DNA of 64,000 nt from Aurelia coerulea (GCA_039566865.1 CM076949.1:10827501-10891500); one strand, 5' to 3'; positions 9,902 to 22,222 are shown, counted from the stretch's first letter. A program made the numbers and translations. Notes: generated from the letters alone by a model not told the origin.

Positions 9902-10882
9902 ATTGAGAATTTAAACTTATTAAACGCTTGCATTAGACTTACGACGTGATTCCTTGTATTCGTTCAACATTTTTAATCTGATATTTTATTTTCTCTCATA
10001 TAAGGACTCACTTCCAATCAGATTCTAAACAGGGACTAAATAATATTGAAGTCGAATGCCTCGTTCTGCATTCTTTTCAAATCGAATGCCTCGAAATCAA
10101 GATCCTATCGCAAACCGGGGGTAAAAACGTAAAAACCAAAGCCAAAAGCTGGTTGGCAACTTTCAAATCGAGGCAGAAAATGGCGGATGGCAGCTATTCC
10201 GAAGCTTTCGAAGCAAGTTTCAATTCAGCCAGATAAACAAACAGATTGATTGATCCAGCTTGGAGACTGATTGAATTTGTACAGCGGACAGCCATATTTT
10301 CTGAGGTAATGTTGTTGAATTTTTATGTTTCAATCTGCTTTTCTGCTGATCGTTCTTTCTGCACTTTTAAAGGCACTATTTCAAACCAGTGAAAACCACG
10401 ATTCCAGAAGATGCTTTGATTGACTATATGCTTTGATATTAGCAAGTCATTCTTATTTCTTTATCTTCTTTTCTGCAGGGCGAAAAGATGATGATGAACC
10501 TCCCAGCCCTACCACATTATGACACCAACCATTGCAACTAGGATTCGATTTGAGCTGTCAACCATCTTCAGTGTTTTGCAAGAATTTTGTAACTGGTCAA
10601 GTCAAAGTAATGGTTTCGAAGGCTGCTGGTTTGGCTGGCAGATGTCTTTTTAAAGTTTTTAAAGATCATGGATTCTGGATCCGTTGTGACTCTGGATTGA
10701 GGCAAATCTCTTGACAAAGACTTATGTCCAAGAGGAAATCAATACCGATAAAAACTGGTGCAGGCCAAGATATAATCTGTTGTTTATAACTTTGACATGG
10801 CCTGTATAATTGTGTAGCTAAAAATGCTGAGGGGTGTATCTGCAACTTTAGTGTACCTAATTGGATTTTGATTTGCTTGCAA
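9902..10882 (+). other. No confirmed gene; candidate exon/intron signals
   Basis: AAAATGGCGGATGG near 10179 is a strong initiation context opening an 18-codon frame. TCTGAG/GTAATG near 10304 resembles a splice donor. CTTTATCTTCTTTTCTGCAG/G ending at 10479 is a textbook polypyrimidine tract and acceptor. The sequence after it closes within about 20 codons in every frame. This could be UTR exons of a host gene or a non-coding transcript. Confidence 0.25.
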
Positions 10883-11262
10883 TACACGTATTTTTGTTAG
10901 AAACTAAGAATTTAGGCCAGTACTGAAAGTTTCTTAAAATTATCAGATTTTGAGTACTCAGAGTTTCTTACGAGTTCCTTAGAGGTTCCATAACAATCTT
11001 CATGTTCACCACCTGTGTGCCCTTGTGAACATTTCAAAACAAGGTTTTTGAAGCCTGTCCAATATTTAGACATTACACATAAGTACCTTACGAGTAATAT
11101 GATACAGTAAATAAATGAAGTATAAGTAAAAATATGTCAAGGATTTCCTTTATCAAAATAAATAGTTTCTTAACTTATATTTTCCCAGTACTGGAGTTTG
11201 TTAACTTTTTGGGGATCTGAAAGTTGAGTTTCTTATGGACAGCTTCTGATGAAAAAAATATG
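10883..11262. mobile_element. AAGAAACT-word TIR element, copy 1
   Basis: Begins TACACGTATTTTT and ends in GAAAAAAATATG. AAGAAACT or its complement AGTTTCTT recurs through the copy. Conserved inner landmarks are CAGTACTG, AACATTTCAAAAC and TTTAGACATTAC. Related copies are at 11.49, 20.32, 25.85, 50.82, 54.49, 55.44 and 57.80 kb. There is no coding capacity. Confidence 0.75.
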
Positions 11263-11489
11263 TCAGTGATAGTTGATGTAAATGATATTTTGTTGATAAC
11301 CAAAGCATCACTATACTGAGTTATTGCAGAGTATTTAATTGTTTGTAAGCCTTTGTGACACTGCAGTCAGCACCTCTCTCCTGAAAGTGTTAGCTTTATT
11401 TGTTTTTGCCAGACTTTTTCATTAGTAGTTTTGCATTTCCTCTGGTTGCATTATTATTGTATCTTTTGTTAGAAACTGTTGCACATAAC

Positions 11490-11955
11490 CTGTTTACAAG
11501 AAACTAAGAATCTGAGGCAGTGCCTGTCCCCTGATAAACATTTCAAAACAAAGTTTTTGAAGCCTTTCGAATGTTTAGACATTCAGGGATGTTAGGAAGC
11601 GTCTCAAACTTTGGGGGGGGACATGACACTTTAGGGCACTTTTTCATGAAGCTAAAGGGGCAATTCCTGAAAATGAAAAGGAGAGCACTTTGTTTATTGC
11701 AAAATCTGGGGGGGGGAGCACGTGCCCCCAGCTCCTATGCCTCTGTAGACATTACTCAAGTACCTTCTGAGTAATATGATACAAGAGAAAGTTAAAATAA
11801 AGTAAGACTACTGTCTGCCAAGGTTTTACATCATTGAAATATATAGTTCCTCATATCATAAGAAATTATTTATTAGTTAAACTGTATATCTGCCCAATAC
11901 TCGAGTTTCTTAATTTTTCGCAATCTATGATGATGAGTTTCTTATGGGCCCTTGT
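11490..11955. mobile_element. AAGAAACT-word element, copy 2
   Basis: A diverged copy of the preceding element, running from ACAAGAAACTAAGAA to GAGTTTCTTATGGGC. It is interrupted by the 162-bp hAT-type insertion at 11584-11745, which splits the conserved TTTAGACATTAC landmark. Confidence 0.7.
11584..11745. mobile_element. hAT-type MITE (GCGTAGGAGC family), 162 bp
   Basis: Flanked by the perfect 8-bp duplication TAGACATT (11576-11583 and 11746-11753). Uninterrupted AAGAAACT copies show the empty site. Ends are CAGGGATGTTAGGAAGC and AGCTCCTATGCCTCTG, with internal runs of G. Copies occur at 40314 and 61315. Confidence 0.85.
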
Positions 11956-13462
11956 GATGACTACAGTATGTGCAGGCAACACCTTATAACTCATGAAAAT
12001 TCTTATTTTAAAAATGATCATAATCTGCACTTGAAGGCATTTGGCTTTCTCAGTGAGAACTCAGATACAAAAGGATAATAACAGGTCTGTCTCAGATGCC
12101 TGCCTAAGTTTGATATTTGCTGTGAAATCAATGCCAAACGTAAAATCATATTGAGCCATGCCTTGATCAAAAGGTTCAAAGGGGGCTTCATCTCTCATAA
12201 GGGGTGACGGCCCTTACTATACTGTACAACTGTCATCCCTAGTGTAGAGTTTAATTTTTGAAACAACACCAAAAAATATCAAAAACCTGGTAATGTTTCA
12301 AGAGTTAGTATCATATTTTCTACCATACCGGATGTCCAAAAACAAAAAAAATTTGCAACAGCACTAGAAATTTCCAATACAAGCTGTTTGAAACTCATAG
12401 TCAAATAATTATATATTTAAATCTGAGATGATTATACTTAACGTTTGATATATTTTCCAGTACTCTTGATAACTTTAAATGTCTATAGATAAACAATGGG
12501 CTTGCACTATCAAACGAGTTAGTACATATGACATAGAAGAATACTGTATGTTTCTTTATCCAAGTTTCCACATTTAAGCATGCTGGAAAGTTTTCTATTT
12601 ACAGTAAAATCATAGCTGCCAGCATTAGAATGCATGAAAAAATTTGCAGTTTCACAGGATTACTGACAAACACGAAAATGTATGTAAGGCTTTGTAGCAA
12701 AGAGATCTTTGCTGTGTGTGAGCTACCAGGTCTCAAAGTTCTTCATATATAATTGAGTCTCTAATCATGTAGAAAAAGTAATGAACCTTACAAACACTTG
12801 AGATGCATCACTCTGCTTTGCTAGAAACCTTTGTGAAAGTGTCTGCACTGTTTAATGCAAAATCAACTTGTATTTGTGTGTTTGTAAGCAAATTTTCCCA
12901 AGATTGCCGAAATCAGAGAGTTATAGCTCAAAAAGTTGTAGTTCAAAGAGCACAGCACACTACAAACTTTATGTATGATCTGTAAAAAAATTTGTCTACA
13001 TTTCTTTTAAAGTGACAGCTTGGTATACTGTATTGCACTTGTGGTGCATGCCCATAAATTTAACATTTGAAAGCTTTGCTGATGCCTAACCTGAAAAAAT
13101 TTCCTGCCTGGCACCCAAGTAACAATGTGGTTTTTTAATCAATATAAAATATAAAAATGTTGCTCAATTGTAAATGTTGCTGAAATAAAAAAGCAAAGAA
13201 GGTTCTGTTTCCACCATTTATAAGGGAACCATTTATTGACTTGTACCTCCAGATTTCTTTGCTCATCTCAGGGAACTTGAAATGAACTTGAAAGGCGTGG
13301 TTTCATAAAAATGTTCTCGCTTTGCTCACTGTTGGCACACTGATAGTATTTGCCCCCCTAGCATTTCTTCCCTGGTACCATCTCTGTTGGTACTCACAGA
13401 AGAAGCTAGCAAAATTAAGACACAGCAGATATAGCAGCTTTCTTTAGGAGATTCCGGGTTAT
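11956..13462. other. No gene seen
   Basis: AT-rich sequence without long frames, tRNA-like folds or clear terminal repeats. A 60-codon frame at 12803-12985 has no recognisable motif. Confidence 0.4.
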
Positions 13463-13675
13463 ATGTAGCATGATAAGTAATAGTTGATATCAATAGTAGG
13501 TAGCAGTTTGTTACTTGCATAGATAAGATTTCATTTGCTGATAAAATCATGTTTCACATTTATATTCATCACATTTCTAGCCATGTAGCATAGTAAGTAA
13601 CAGTCAATATCAATAGTAGGTAGCAGTTTGTAACTTGCAGAGATAAGGCAATGTTTCATGTGCTGATAAAATCAT
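13463..13675. repeat. Imperfect tandem duplication, ~120-bp period
   Basis: ATGTAGCATGATAAGTAA at 13463 recurs as ATGTAGCATAGTAAGTAA at 13583, and CAATAGTAGGTAGCAGTTTG is shared by both. The two copies have diverged by several substitutions and short indels. Confidence 0.75.
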
Positions 13676-14067
13676 TGAAAACACATTTCTAGTCATCTAT
13701 GAACTCCTGAACCTCTGTGAAACTGATCAAAAGTGTTCTAACATTGGTTGGCTTCCTCTTGGCATGGTAAGTTTGTAAGTTGCAGGTCATAGCATATACA
13801 ACTCATCAGCCAGCCAACCTACAGTATCTATCTTTGCACACTCGTTTTATCCTCAATGCAGGGAAAGGGCTGCCACCATTTTTGGGTGCTGTCACGGGCT
13901 GAGAGCCTGGAGGATAGACTGCCCTGCTCAAATGGTGTCCTTCAGTGGTATTTTCAGTTGCAGAGTTTGATGCAGAAATCTGGCCTGACATCTAGAGGTC
14001 CACCATCTCTTCCCTCCTAAAAATTGATAAAAAAGAACATTCACTACTTTAACACTCTTTGTCTTTT
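13676..14067. other. No gene seen
   Basis: No supported feature. A 61-codon minus-strand frame at 13806-13991 is unrecognised. Confidence 0.35.
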
Positions 14068-14355
14068 GAAAGTGGGCAATGTTTCCCAATTAGGAAACCA
14101 TCGCCTGTTGGGAAACGGTTTCCCACTTTAGGAAACAAAATATAAAACTGTATCAGTGCAGCAAACGGTACGGAAGACAATATAAAATGCTTTTTTAATA
14201 TCTGGATTCAGCATGTGAAAATACACAAACTCACTACAAGAAATGTTGTTCTAGTTATGTTGCCCAATTGGGAATGGGCAACAACTTTCAGTTGAATTTC
14301 AATGAATTTGGATAGTGTTGCCCGATCGGGCAAACATTTCCCATTTGGGAAGGAG
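14068..14355. repeat. GTTTCCC/GGGAAAC-word element
   Basis: Within 290 bp, TTTCCCA, TGGGAAA, TTGCCC and GGGCAA recur in both orientations, concentrated at the two ends around a plainer centre. Examples are AATGTTTCCCAATTAGGAAA at the left and GATCGGGCAAACATTTCCCA at the right. The exact borders and target duplication are not clear. Confidence 0.5.
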
Positions 14356-15391
14356 TGCCGAGCTAGTCAGGGCTGTTAGTGAAAAAATCGTGCACATTGT
14401 GATAGAAGCATGAAACTTGGAAAGGGTACACAGTTTGATGCACTGAAAAAGATAGGATGCAGACCCCTTCGAAAAAATGTCCCCTAATGCTATTTTTAGA
14501 CTGGGGTACTCGTTTCCAGGCCTTCACAGTGGTTGTTATGATAATATTGCTGCAAATTGTGATATTAGCATGAAACTTGGTAAGGATACACAGTTTGATA
14601 CGGTGAAAAAGATAGGATACAGACCCCTTCGAAAATTTGCCCCCTAAAGCTATTTTTAGACTGGGGTACTAGGTTCCAGTCCTCAACAGTGGCTACTATA
14701 ATAACATTACTGCAACTTGTGATATTTGCATGAAATTTGGTAAGGATACACAGTTTGATACGCTGAAAAAGATAGGATACAGACCCCTTCAAAAATTTGC
14801 CCCCTAAAGCTATTTTTAGACTGGGGTACTAGGTTCCAGTCCTCAACAGTCGTTACTATAATAACATTACTGCAACTTGTGATATTTGCATGAAATTTGG
14901 TAAGGATACACAGTTTGATACGCTGAAAAAGATAGGATACAGACCCCTTCAAAAATTTGCCCCCTAAAGCTATTTTTAGACTGGGGTACTAGGTTCAAGC
15001 CCTCAACAGTGGCTACTATAATAACATTACTGCAAAGTGTGATATTTGCATTAAACTTGGTAAGGATACACAGTTTGATACGCTGAGAAGAAAGGGTGCA
15101 GACCCCGTTGAAGAATTGCTAGCCTGCGTGCAGACTCAACGAGCAGTTGAATCTGCATGCAGGCTAAGAATTGCCCTCTAATGCTATTTTTAGACTTGGG
15201 TACGAGGTTCCAGGCCTCTACAGTAGTTATTATAATAACAGTACTGTGTAAATTGTGATTTCGCACCAATACTTAGTGAGAAGACACAATTTGATACGAG
15301 GAAAATAACAGGATAGAGACTTTTGTTGAAGCTTGCCACCTAATGATATAGGCTCTGGTACTCTTGATTTCTTGCAAGGGAGTGTCGAATA

Positions 15392-15793
15392 CAGTAAAAA
15401 CCCGCACATAAGAACCTAAGATTTTGAACTCAGCCTGTTTAGATTCTTATGCAACGAGGCACATCCAGTAATCAGGTGGTTGGTTCTTAACAGAGGGACA
15501 TATGTGAATCTAAATCTTAGTCAAACTTATGTACGCTCTTTGCCCTATCCATTTCAACTAAAGCTTACCCTACAGGTCCGCCTATAACAGTTCTGTAAGT
15601 TATGTTTTGGAGTTCACGAAAGTGGTTGATTGGCAAACAGATTGCATTTATTTCCCAATGAATGAATGAAACCCTTTATTAAGAACCTAATGATATCAGG
15701 CTGAAATAGTTCTTATCCATTGGGTCCAAAAATATTTGATTTCAGGCTGTAGGTTCTTAATAGATGAAGGCTCTTATGTGCGGGGTTTTACTG
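15392..15793. mobile_element. TA-flanked element with AAGAACCTA word
   Basis: Ends CAGTAAAAACCCGCACATAA and TTATGTGCGGGGTTTTACTG are bounded by TA (15390-15391, 15794-15795), as in Tc1/mariner/pogo-type elements. The word AAGAACCTA or TAGGTTCTTA appears repeatedly inside in both directions. There is no transposase, and it sits within the larger foldback. Confidence 0.8.
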
Positions 15794-15936
15794 TAGTGCC
15801 TTTTCAGTAAGGGTCAAAATTGAGAGGTTTCACTTCAAAATAAAAGAAAGCCCAAACACTCCTCTCCTATCATTTTTCAACAATTGTTTGCAGACAGAAT
15901 CCATTATACGATACGAAAAAAGCATATTTACAAGAA

Positions 15937-16482
15937 GTGGAGGAAGGCTTTGAAACAGGTGCAAATGGAAAAGGAAGGGGCCAAACTAAATCGCTCTGCT
16001 CCATTTGTCAAGAAGCATCGAATGAATGCCAAGCAAATAAGTACGCTTGTCGACAAAGACCAGGATACAGAAATGTGGCAGATCAATTGAAGAAATTTCA
16101 GGCAGTTGGAGAATTTGATGCGAATAATGAAAGTAGAATAGGCGATACTAACTGCAGCAATCTTTCTAATCAGTTTCAGAAGTGAAATTTCACAAGTGGA
16201 TAACAATATATATGATCGTTACCACTGTCAGGAACAACAAAAACAGCCACTTGCCAAGGGCCGAGACTCTTCAGCTCCACCAAGTAGACGTGCAAGATAC
16301 AATGCAATCAACTTGCAGTTGAAGTTTTTCTTTTTTGTGAAAAAGAAGACGCAGATGATAGTCTTGCAAAAGTGCAAACTCTAGGACTTGACAAAAAGGT
16401 TCGCAATTGCATAATTGCATTTATGGGTCAAAGATTGCTGGCAAGATTGAACGAAGGAAATCTGGCTGCTACTGAGGCTTGA
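15937..16482 (+). pseudogene. Decayed zinc-binding transposon-associated protein
   Basis: Two collinear pieces look coding. The first has SLCSICQEASNECQANK followed by ADQLKKFQAVGEFDANNES. The second, in another frame, starts VEVFLFCEKEDADDSLAKVQ, continues LDKKVRNCIIAFMGQRLLA and ends at TGA. The CxxC start, the LKKFQ-x-G segment and the FCxK...LDxxVRxC...LLAxL layout recall an abundant, functionally uncharacterised cysteine-rich protein type in invertebrate genomes. Frameshifts and stops separate the pieces and the expected KYHxxC continuation is degraded. It lies in the loop of the surrounding foldback, so it may be cargo. Family assignment is from memory only. Confidence 0.4.
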
Positions 16483-17823
16483 GGCTCTTTTGCCATTTAT
16501 CTTTTCTGCGTAGCGCACTATACAGTTGTCTTCGAGGAAGCTCTAGGTATTGTTGCAGGGATGCTTCTGGGTGAAATCCTTGAATACTCTAGAGATTATC
16601 ATCAAGCAGAGGAGACGATTCCATTCCCGGGATTTCATTATTCAAGCTAAATTGCCAACGATCAACCTTACGGTGCATTAATGGAAAGTATCCAACAACT
16701 GCACAGCTCATGTTTGAAGGTGAGGGTGAAGGTGAAGTTGCGGTGTTTAGCGCCAGGCGCTGGGATCACAGAAGTAGCTAAAAGCGCTATTCGAATAAGC
16801 GACCCCTTTTCATGACGCTCAAGTGTTCAGCAATCAGCGACATCAGCAATTATCAGGTCTGGAACCTTTGAGTATGGCATAAGAGACGTGTCCATTAAAG
16901 TTATCTTGATAACTATTGTAGATGCACCGAATCTTGTACCCCATACTAAAAGTAGGGGTCCACACCTCACCATTTTTAGATTATCAAACTGTTTCGATCA
17001 CAACTTGCAGCATTGTTATAATAACCAGGCCTAGAACCTATTACCCCAGTCTAGAAATAGAATTCAAGGGGCTTCGATCATAGTGGTCTGCATCCTTTCT
17101 TTATCAGCGTATCAAACTGTGTGCTCTTACCAAGTTCTATGATAATATTTCAATTTGCAGCAATTTTATCATCATAACCAATGTGGAGGCCTGGAACCTA
17201 GTACCCCAGTCTAAAAATAGCATAAGGGGGCAATTTTTCGAAAGGGTCTGTATCCCACCTTTTTCAGCGTATCAAACTGTGTATCCTTACCAAGTTGACA
17301 ATTTGCAGCAATGTTATCATAACAACCAGTGTGAAGGCCTGGAACCTAGTACCCCAGTCTAAAAATAGCTTTAGGGGGCAAATTTTTGAAGGGGTCTGTA
17401 TCCTATCTTTCTCAGTGTATCAAACTGTGTATCCTTACCAAGTTTCATGTTAATATCACAATTTACAGCAATGTTATTATAACAACCACTGTGAAGGCCT
17501 GGAAACTAGTACCCCAGTCTAAAAATAGCTTTAGGGGGCAAATTTTTGAGGGGTCTGTCTCCTATCTTTTTCAGCGTTTCAAACTGTGTATCCTTGCCAA
17601 GTTTCATGCTAATATCACAATTTGCAGCAATGTTATTATAACAACAACTGTGAAGGCCTGGAACCTAGTACCCCAGTCTAAAAATAGCTTTAGGGGGCAT
17701 TTTTTCGAAGGGGTCTGCATCCTATCTTTTTCAGCGTATCGAACTGTGTACCCTATCCAAGTTTCAGGCTTCTATCAAAATTTGCACAATTCAGCAATAT
17801 TTTGGTTCTAACAGCCCTGACTA

Positions 17824-19016
17824 TCCAGAAGGATAAACACAAAGGGAAAACGGAAAGAAACCATTCCAACGTAAGAATATCCTTGATATTACTTTTTTCA
17901 CATTAACATTAATTTTGCTTCCTGGAAGACTTTACGCAAGTGATTGACGCTTAAATATATGGATTTTGATGTGCTTAACCAAATCGCTTATTTTAATTTA
18001 GTTTTAAAGTAATTTTGAAATTTAACAAGTGACTGGAGCATGTTTTTTTAACGTGACTCCTTCTTAGAGAAATTAAAGTCAGTTACATTGAATGACGGCC
18101 TTGTTACTAATTTGAAATTTCTTCTTTTATCACATTCAAAGTGGAAAACTTTTATCATGGCGATGAAGTTTGTAGAATCCAAATTTGAAAACACTAAGAC
18201 TTTGTTGTCTTTGCCCCCAGCTTTCTATCCGTTTCTCGTTTTGTTTTGGCCTACTCCTCCAGCTATGCTGTCAAAATCTTGTTCAGTGTTGTCCGAATGT
18301 TTTTGCTAATTTATCAAAAAAGCCAACAAACCAACGTTTCATTTATTAATGAATGAAAAGCATACAAATTAACAATTATTTTCCGACCAAAATACCTGGT
18401 AGAGAAGCCCTTAAATGCTGATGCTTTTATTATGTAAATTTTTTTGATTTGGTTGAAAGACACTTTTGGCCGCCATTTTGTGTTAGGTGGTGCAATACTT
18501 ATGTGAGGTAAGTGTATTGTATGGGCCTGGGCCTACCTCAGAATAATGTTGTCTTGTCATGGGATTCAAACTCCAAGCATCCGAGCTGTGTGTCAACCTC
18601 TACCACTGTAAATGAACAAACATCCTGCATGCTTCATTGCAATACCACGAACCGTAGTCTATGTTTTCCAGGACAGGATTCTAGCGTTGATAAGCAGCGT
18701 ACTTCGACTCCACAGCTTCGAGCATCTCCATGTTGGCTGGCCGTTTTCGTCAATCAATGCAATCAATGAAGTCAAACGGAAATACCTACGCGACCCCCAG
18801 GATACATTTGTTAAACATTTAGGTTCAGGACATTAGACGGTGCATACATGCAGGAAATACGCTAAGAAGGAGCATTTTTATCCAATGAGAATGCTGGATT
18901 CTGTGAGGATTCCGTGGGGATTCCGTAAGAATTGTGTCATGTGATTGATATCTAAGATATGATTGGGTCCGCGGGAAAAGCCGCGGTAATCCTGAAATTA
19001 GTCCCTATTTTTGATG
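17824..19016. other. No gene seen
   Basis: Short frames at 18.1-18.8 kb show no recognisable motif. GGATTCCGT recurs at ~11-bp spacing near 18907-18935. The sequence is otherwise unremarkable and AT-rich. Confidence 0.4.
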
Positions 19017-19894
19017 CGTTTGGTCAAGATAGGCACTAAATCCTAACTGGCTAACGAGCTTGGCACGTGACACGCTCTGAAACCAATCAATGGAACGGAA
19101 AACCGACCGGGAAATTTGAAAAGTCAAATTTAGTCCGTTTTTGGACGATTTTACCACCCTTCACCAAAAAAAGATTGTACGGAAGGAAAATTAAGATTTT
19201 CAAAAAATTCCTTCACAGACGTGTTCCCAATACTTGAATACATGCCTGTTCACGGGGGCTAAGAATTATCTCAAAAGCTGGAGAAATGCCGAAGTTTTGA
19301 ATTTGACCTCACTGACCTCACTGTAGCGTGTCATAGTAAAAACCTCAGTAAACACAGAAACGTATTCTTCACATGCATCTGGAGACTAAATACTTTGCTT
19401 CGAAGTTCTTATTCTGTGTGTTTAAAAGATGTCAAACTTAGAGCACTACAGCATCTGAATCTTTTTTAGTTTGAAGCTAACATGAATACCACCGGCGATT
19501 TTCAATATTTAATGCTGAGGGGAAGGTGAAAAATGGGAAGATTTGCACTGCACTGGCCTAATAAAACATCACACTGTCGTTATAAATAAGGACGAATTAA
19601 CAGATACTTACATTTCTATCTTGCAAAATGAGAACCACAAACTGAAAATATGAAGCAGCACAAATGCCAAAGTATTTCAACTGGTTTTAATGGCAAAAAT
19701 CTACTTTTTTGACCGTAATTTGACCGTAATTGAGGGTTTTGCCAGTTTCTCCAACAAATCATTCAGACTTTCCTCTTGCAACATCATTGTCAATAGAAAG
19801 GGCGCGGAAATTTCAGTGATCAGCTGCATGCTTGTTAGTCATCATCAAATAACATACAATTCCAATGAACTTTGAATAAATAACAATTATTTAT

Positions 19895-20122
19895 GGAGTT
19901 GCCAGAGCTGTAAAATTCAACGTGGCCAGAACGAAAGATTTTATGATGTCCTCTTCGATAACCATTGCTCCCATTCCTTTATCCAATTCTGCTCTCATCT
20001 TTGTGAGATCATAAGAGTGGGAATCAGCAATTACATGAACCAAAACATCATATAGATTCATGAATTGTGTCCCTTGCTTTTTAGCACAAGAAATGGCAAA
20101 TCATCTCGTCTAGCAGGTACAT
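19895..20122 (-). pseudogene. Conserved coding-like segment, left arm of copy 1
   Basis: Mirror image of the segment at 21072-21302; the same SHSYDLTKMRAELDK reading is present on the minus strand. See that entry for the description. Confidence 0.45.
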
Positions 20123-20323
20123 GAAATGAATATGTAATACTAAATTTAATTTTGCGAAAGATCACAATAACAACGAACGGAAGAAATGTACATCTTGTTT
20201 TTAATGTGAAAAATAGATTGGCCATTTCTGCAAAATAACATTTGAAATACTACTTTTACAGCTACTTCATATCAATTTCACAGTTTGTGCGGATATCATA
20301 GAAAAATATCTATTTTTGGACTA

Positions 20324-20692
20324 CACGTATTTTTTTTATAAGAAACTAAGAAATTGGGCCAGTACTGAAAGTTTCTTAGAATTATGAGATTTTGAGTACT
20401 CAGAGTTTCTTATGCGTTTCTTAGAGGTTCCATGGCAATCTTCACCTTTGCCCTACTTAACATTTCAAAACAACGTTTTTTAAGCCTTTTCAATGCTTAG
20501 ACATTACTCAAGCACCTTACGAGTAATATGATACAGGAAGCAAGCGAAAGTAAAGAAAAATATGCCAAAGATTTCCTCTATCAAAGTAAATAGTTTCTCA
20601 ACTCATATTCTCCCAGTACTGGAGTTTCTTAATTTTTTGGCGATCTGAGAGTTGAGTTTCTTATGGGCAGTTTCTTATGAAAAAAATACGCG
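20324..20692. mobile_element. AAGAAACT-word TIR element, copy 3 (complete)
   Basis: Best-defined copy: CACGTATTTTTTTTATAAGA at the left and TTATGAAAAAAATACGCG at the right, bounded by TA (20322-20323, 20693-20694). AAGAAACT/AGTTTCTT words are arrayed in both halves. It sits close to the centre of the 19.03-22.15 kb palindrome. TA target and short TIRs suggest Tc1/mariner-type mobilisation. Confidence 0.82.
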
Positions 20693-20711
20693 TACCAAAG
20701 GAAAGGACATT

Positions 20712-20870
20712 CATTAGAAAATCACTCCTTTACTGTCAAACAACACAGCAGCATAGAGCACAACTTTTCTGTGAGATGATAAAACTTCGACCCCTCATAG
20801 ACTGAAGTTTCTTAGAATTCTTATTCTCGTTTGACCGCATAGGGGTGATTTTCTAATGGATGACCTCTGG
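20712..20870. mobile_element. Small foldback with CATTAGAAAATCAC ends
   Basis: CATTCATTAGAAAATCACTC faces GGTGATTTTCTAATGGATG in inverted orientation, with GTCAAAC and GTTTGAC inside. Related ends occur at 39796 and 40576 in the second copy of the surrounding foldback, so it belongs to the ancestral centre of that family. Confidence 0.6.
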
Positions 20871-21071
20871 TAGTCCAAAGATAGATATTTTTCTATGATG
20901 TCCGCACAAACTGTGAAATTGATATGAAGGAGCTTTAAAAATAGTATTTCAAATGTTATTTTGCAGAAATGGCCAATCTATTTTTCACATTAAAAACAAG
21001 ATGTACATTTCTTCCGTTCGTTGTTATTGTGATCTTTCGCAAAATTAAAATTAGTATTTCATATTCATTTC

Positions 21072-21302
21072 ATGTACCTGCTAGACGAGATGATAGCCAT
21101 TTCTTGTGCTAAGAAGCAAGGGACACAATTCATGAATTTATATGATGTTTTGGTTCATGTAATTGCTGATTCCCACTCTTATGATCTCACAAAGATGAGA
21201 GCAGAATTGGATAAAGGAATGGGAGCAATGGTTATTGAAGAGGACATCATAAAAATCTTTCGTTCTGGCCACGTTGAATTTTACAGCTCTTGCCATTCCT
21301 GA
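21072..21302 (+). pseudogene. Conserved coding-like segment in foldback arm, unknown protein
   Basis: Open for 76 codons. It contains FMNLYDVLVHVIADSHSYDL, then MRAELDK, then VIEEDI. The same reading occurs in the opposite arm and in both arms of the related element at 38.65-41.74 kb. There it has IDDSHSYDLVTMRAELDK but differs by a few inserted bases and a stop. Repetition of a protein-like segment in arms of two independent insertions suggests an exon inherited by the family, either a captured host fragment or a transposon gene remnant. I do not recognise the protein. The start codon shown is only the first ATG. Confidence 0.45.
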
Positions 21303-22162
21303 AATAATTGTTATTTATTCAAAGTTCATTGGAATTGTATGCTATTTGATGATGACTAGCAAGCATGCAGCTGATCACTGAAATTTCCGCGCCCTTTCTA
21401 TTTAGCAATGATGTTGCAAGAGGAAAGTCTGAATGATTCGTTGGAGAAACTGGCTGCAGATTACGGTCAAAAAAGTGGATTTTTGCCATTAAAACCAGTT
21501 GAAATACTTTGGCATTTGTGCTGCTTCATATTTTCAGTTTGTGGTCCTCATTTTGCAAGATAGAAATGTAAGTATCTGTTAATTCGTCCTTATTTATAAC
21601 GACAGTGTGATGTTTTATTAGGCCAGTGCAGTGCAAATCTTCCCATTTTTCACTTTCCCCTCAGCATTAAATATTGAAAATCGCCGGTGGTATTCATGTT
21701 AGCTTCAAACTAAAAATGATTCAGATGCTGTAGTGCTCTAAGTTTGACATCTTTTAAACACACAGAATAAGAACTTCGAAGCAAAGTATTTAGTCTCCAG
21801 ATGCATGTGAAGAATACGTTTCTGTGTTTACTGAGGTTTTTACTATGACACGCTACAGTGAGGTCAGTGAGGTCAAATTCAAAACTTCGGCATTTCTCCA
21901 GATTTTGAGATAATTCTTGGCCCCCGTGAACAGGCATGTATTCAAGTATTGGGAACACGTCTGTGAAGGAATTTTTTGAAAATCTTAATTTTCCTTCCGT
22001 ACAATCTTTTTTTGGTGAAGGGTGGTAAAATCGTCCAAAAACGGACTAAATTTGACTTTTCAAATTTCCCGGTCGGTTTTCCGTTCCATTGATTGGTTTC
22101 AGAGCGTGTCACTCGCCAAGCTCGTTAGCCAGTTAGGATTTAGTGCCTATCTTCGTTTGGTC

Positions 22163-22222
22163 ATAAGTCTCAGTATGAGCGATACCATCCAATTCAATAT
22201 GAGCGATGCTGAGACTTATGTA
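22163..22222. repeat. Short hairpin beside the foldback
   Basis: ATAAGTCTCAG and CTGAGACTTAT form an 11-bp stem around a ~35-nt loop that contains TATGAGCGAT twice. It begins directly after the right target duplication of the 19.03-22.15 kb element. Confidence 0.6.

Larger units (their letters stand above)
14364..17823. mobile_element. Large foldback with tandem-unit arms
   Basis: The termini are TAGTCAGGGCTGTTAG and its complement. Each arm holds about five tandem units of ~160 bp (left ~14.37-15.34 kb, right ~16.95-17.82 kb). The units carry CTATTTTTAGACTGGGGTAC and CACAGTTTGATACGCTGA in opposite orientation in the two arms. The middle holds a zinc-binding-protein pseudogene and a TA-flanked element. 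Flanking bases do not form a clear target duplication. Small arm frames are repeat artefacts. Confidence 0.75.
19026..22153. mobile_element. Mutator-like foldback, 3.1-kb family, copy 1
   Basis: Termini AAGATAGGCACTAAATCCTA and the complement are flanked by the perfect 9-bp repeat CGTTTGGTC (19017-19025 and 22154-22162). The arms are about 1.3 kb each (19.03-20.32 and 20.87-22.15 kb) and very similar. The centre holds an AAGAAACT element and a GGTCATCCATTAG element. A second family member at 38651-41739 has a different 9-bp duplication, confirming mobility. The superfamily is inferred from duplication length and long arms. Confidence 0.88.

Noticed and set aside
17386..17811. 141-codon frame with three similar modules
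   Set aside because: The modules are the ~160-bp tandem units of the foldback arm; the opposite arm gives the same peptides on the other strand.
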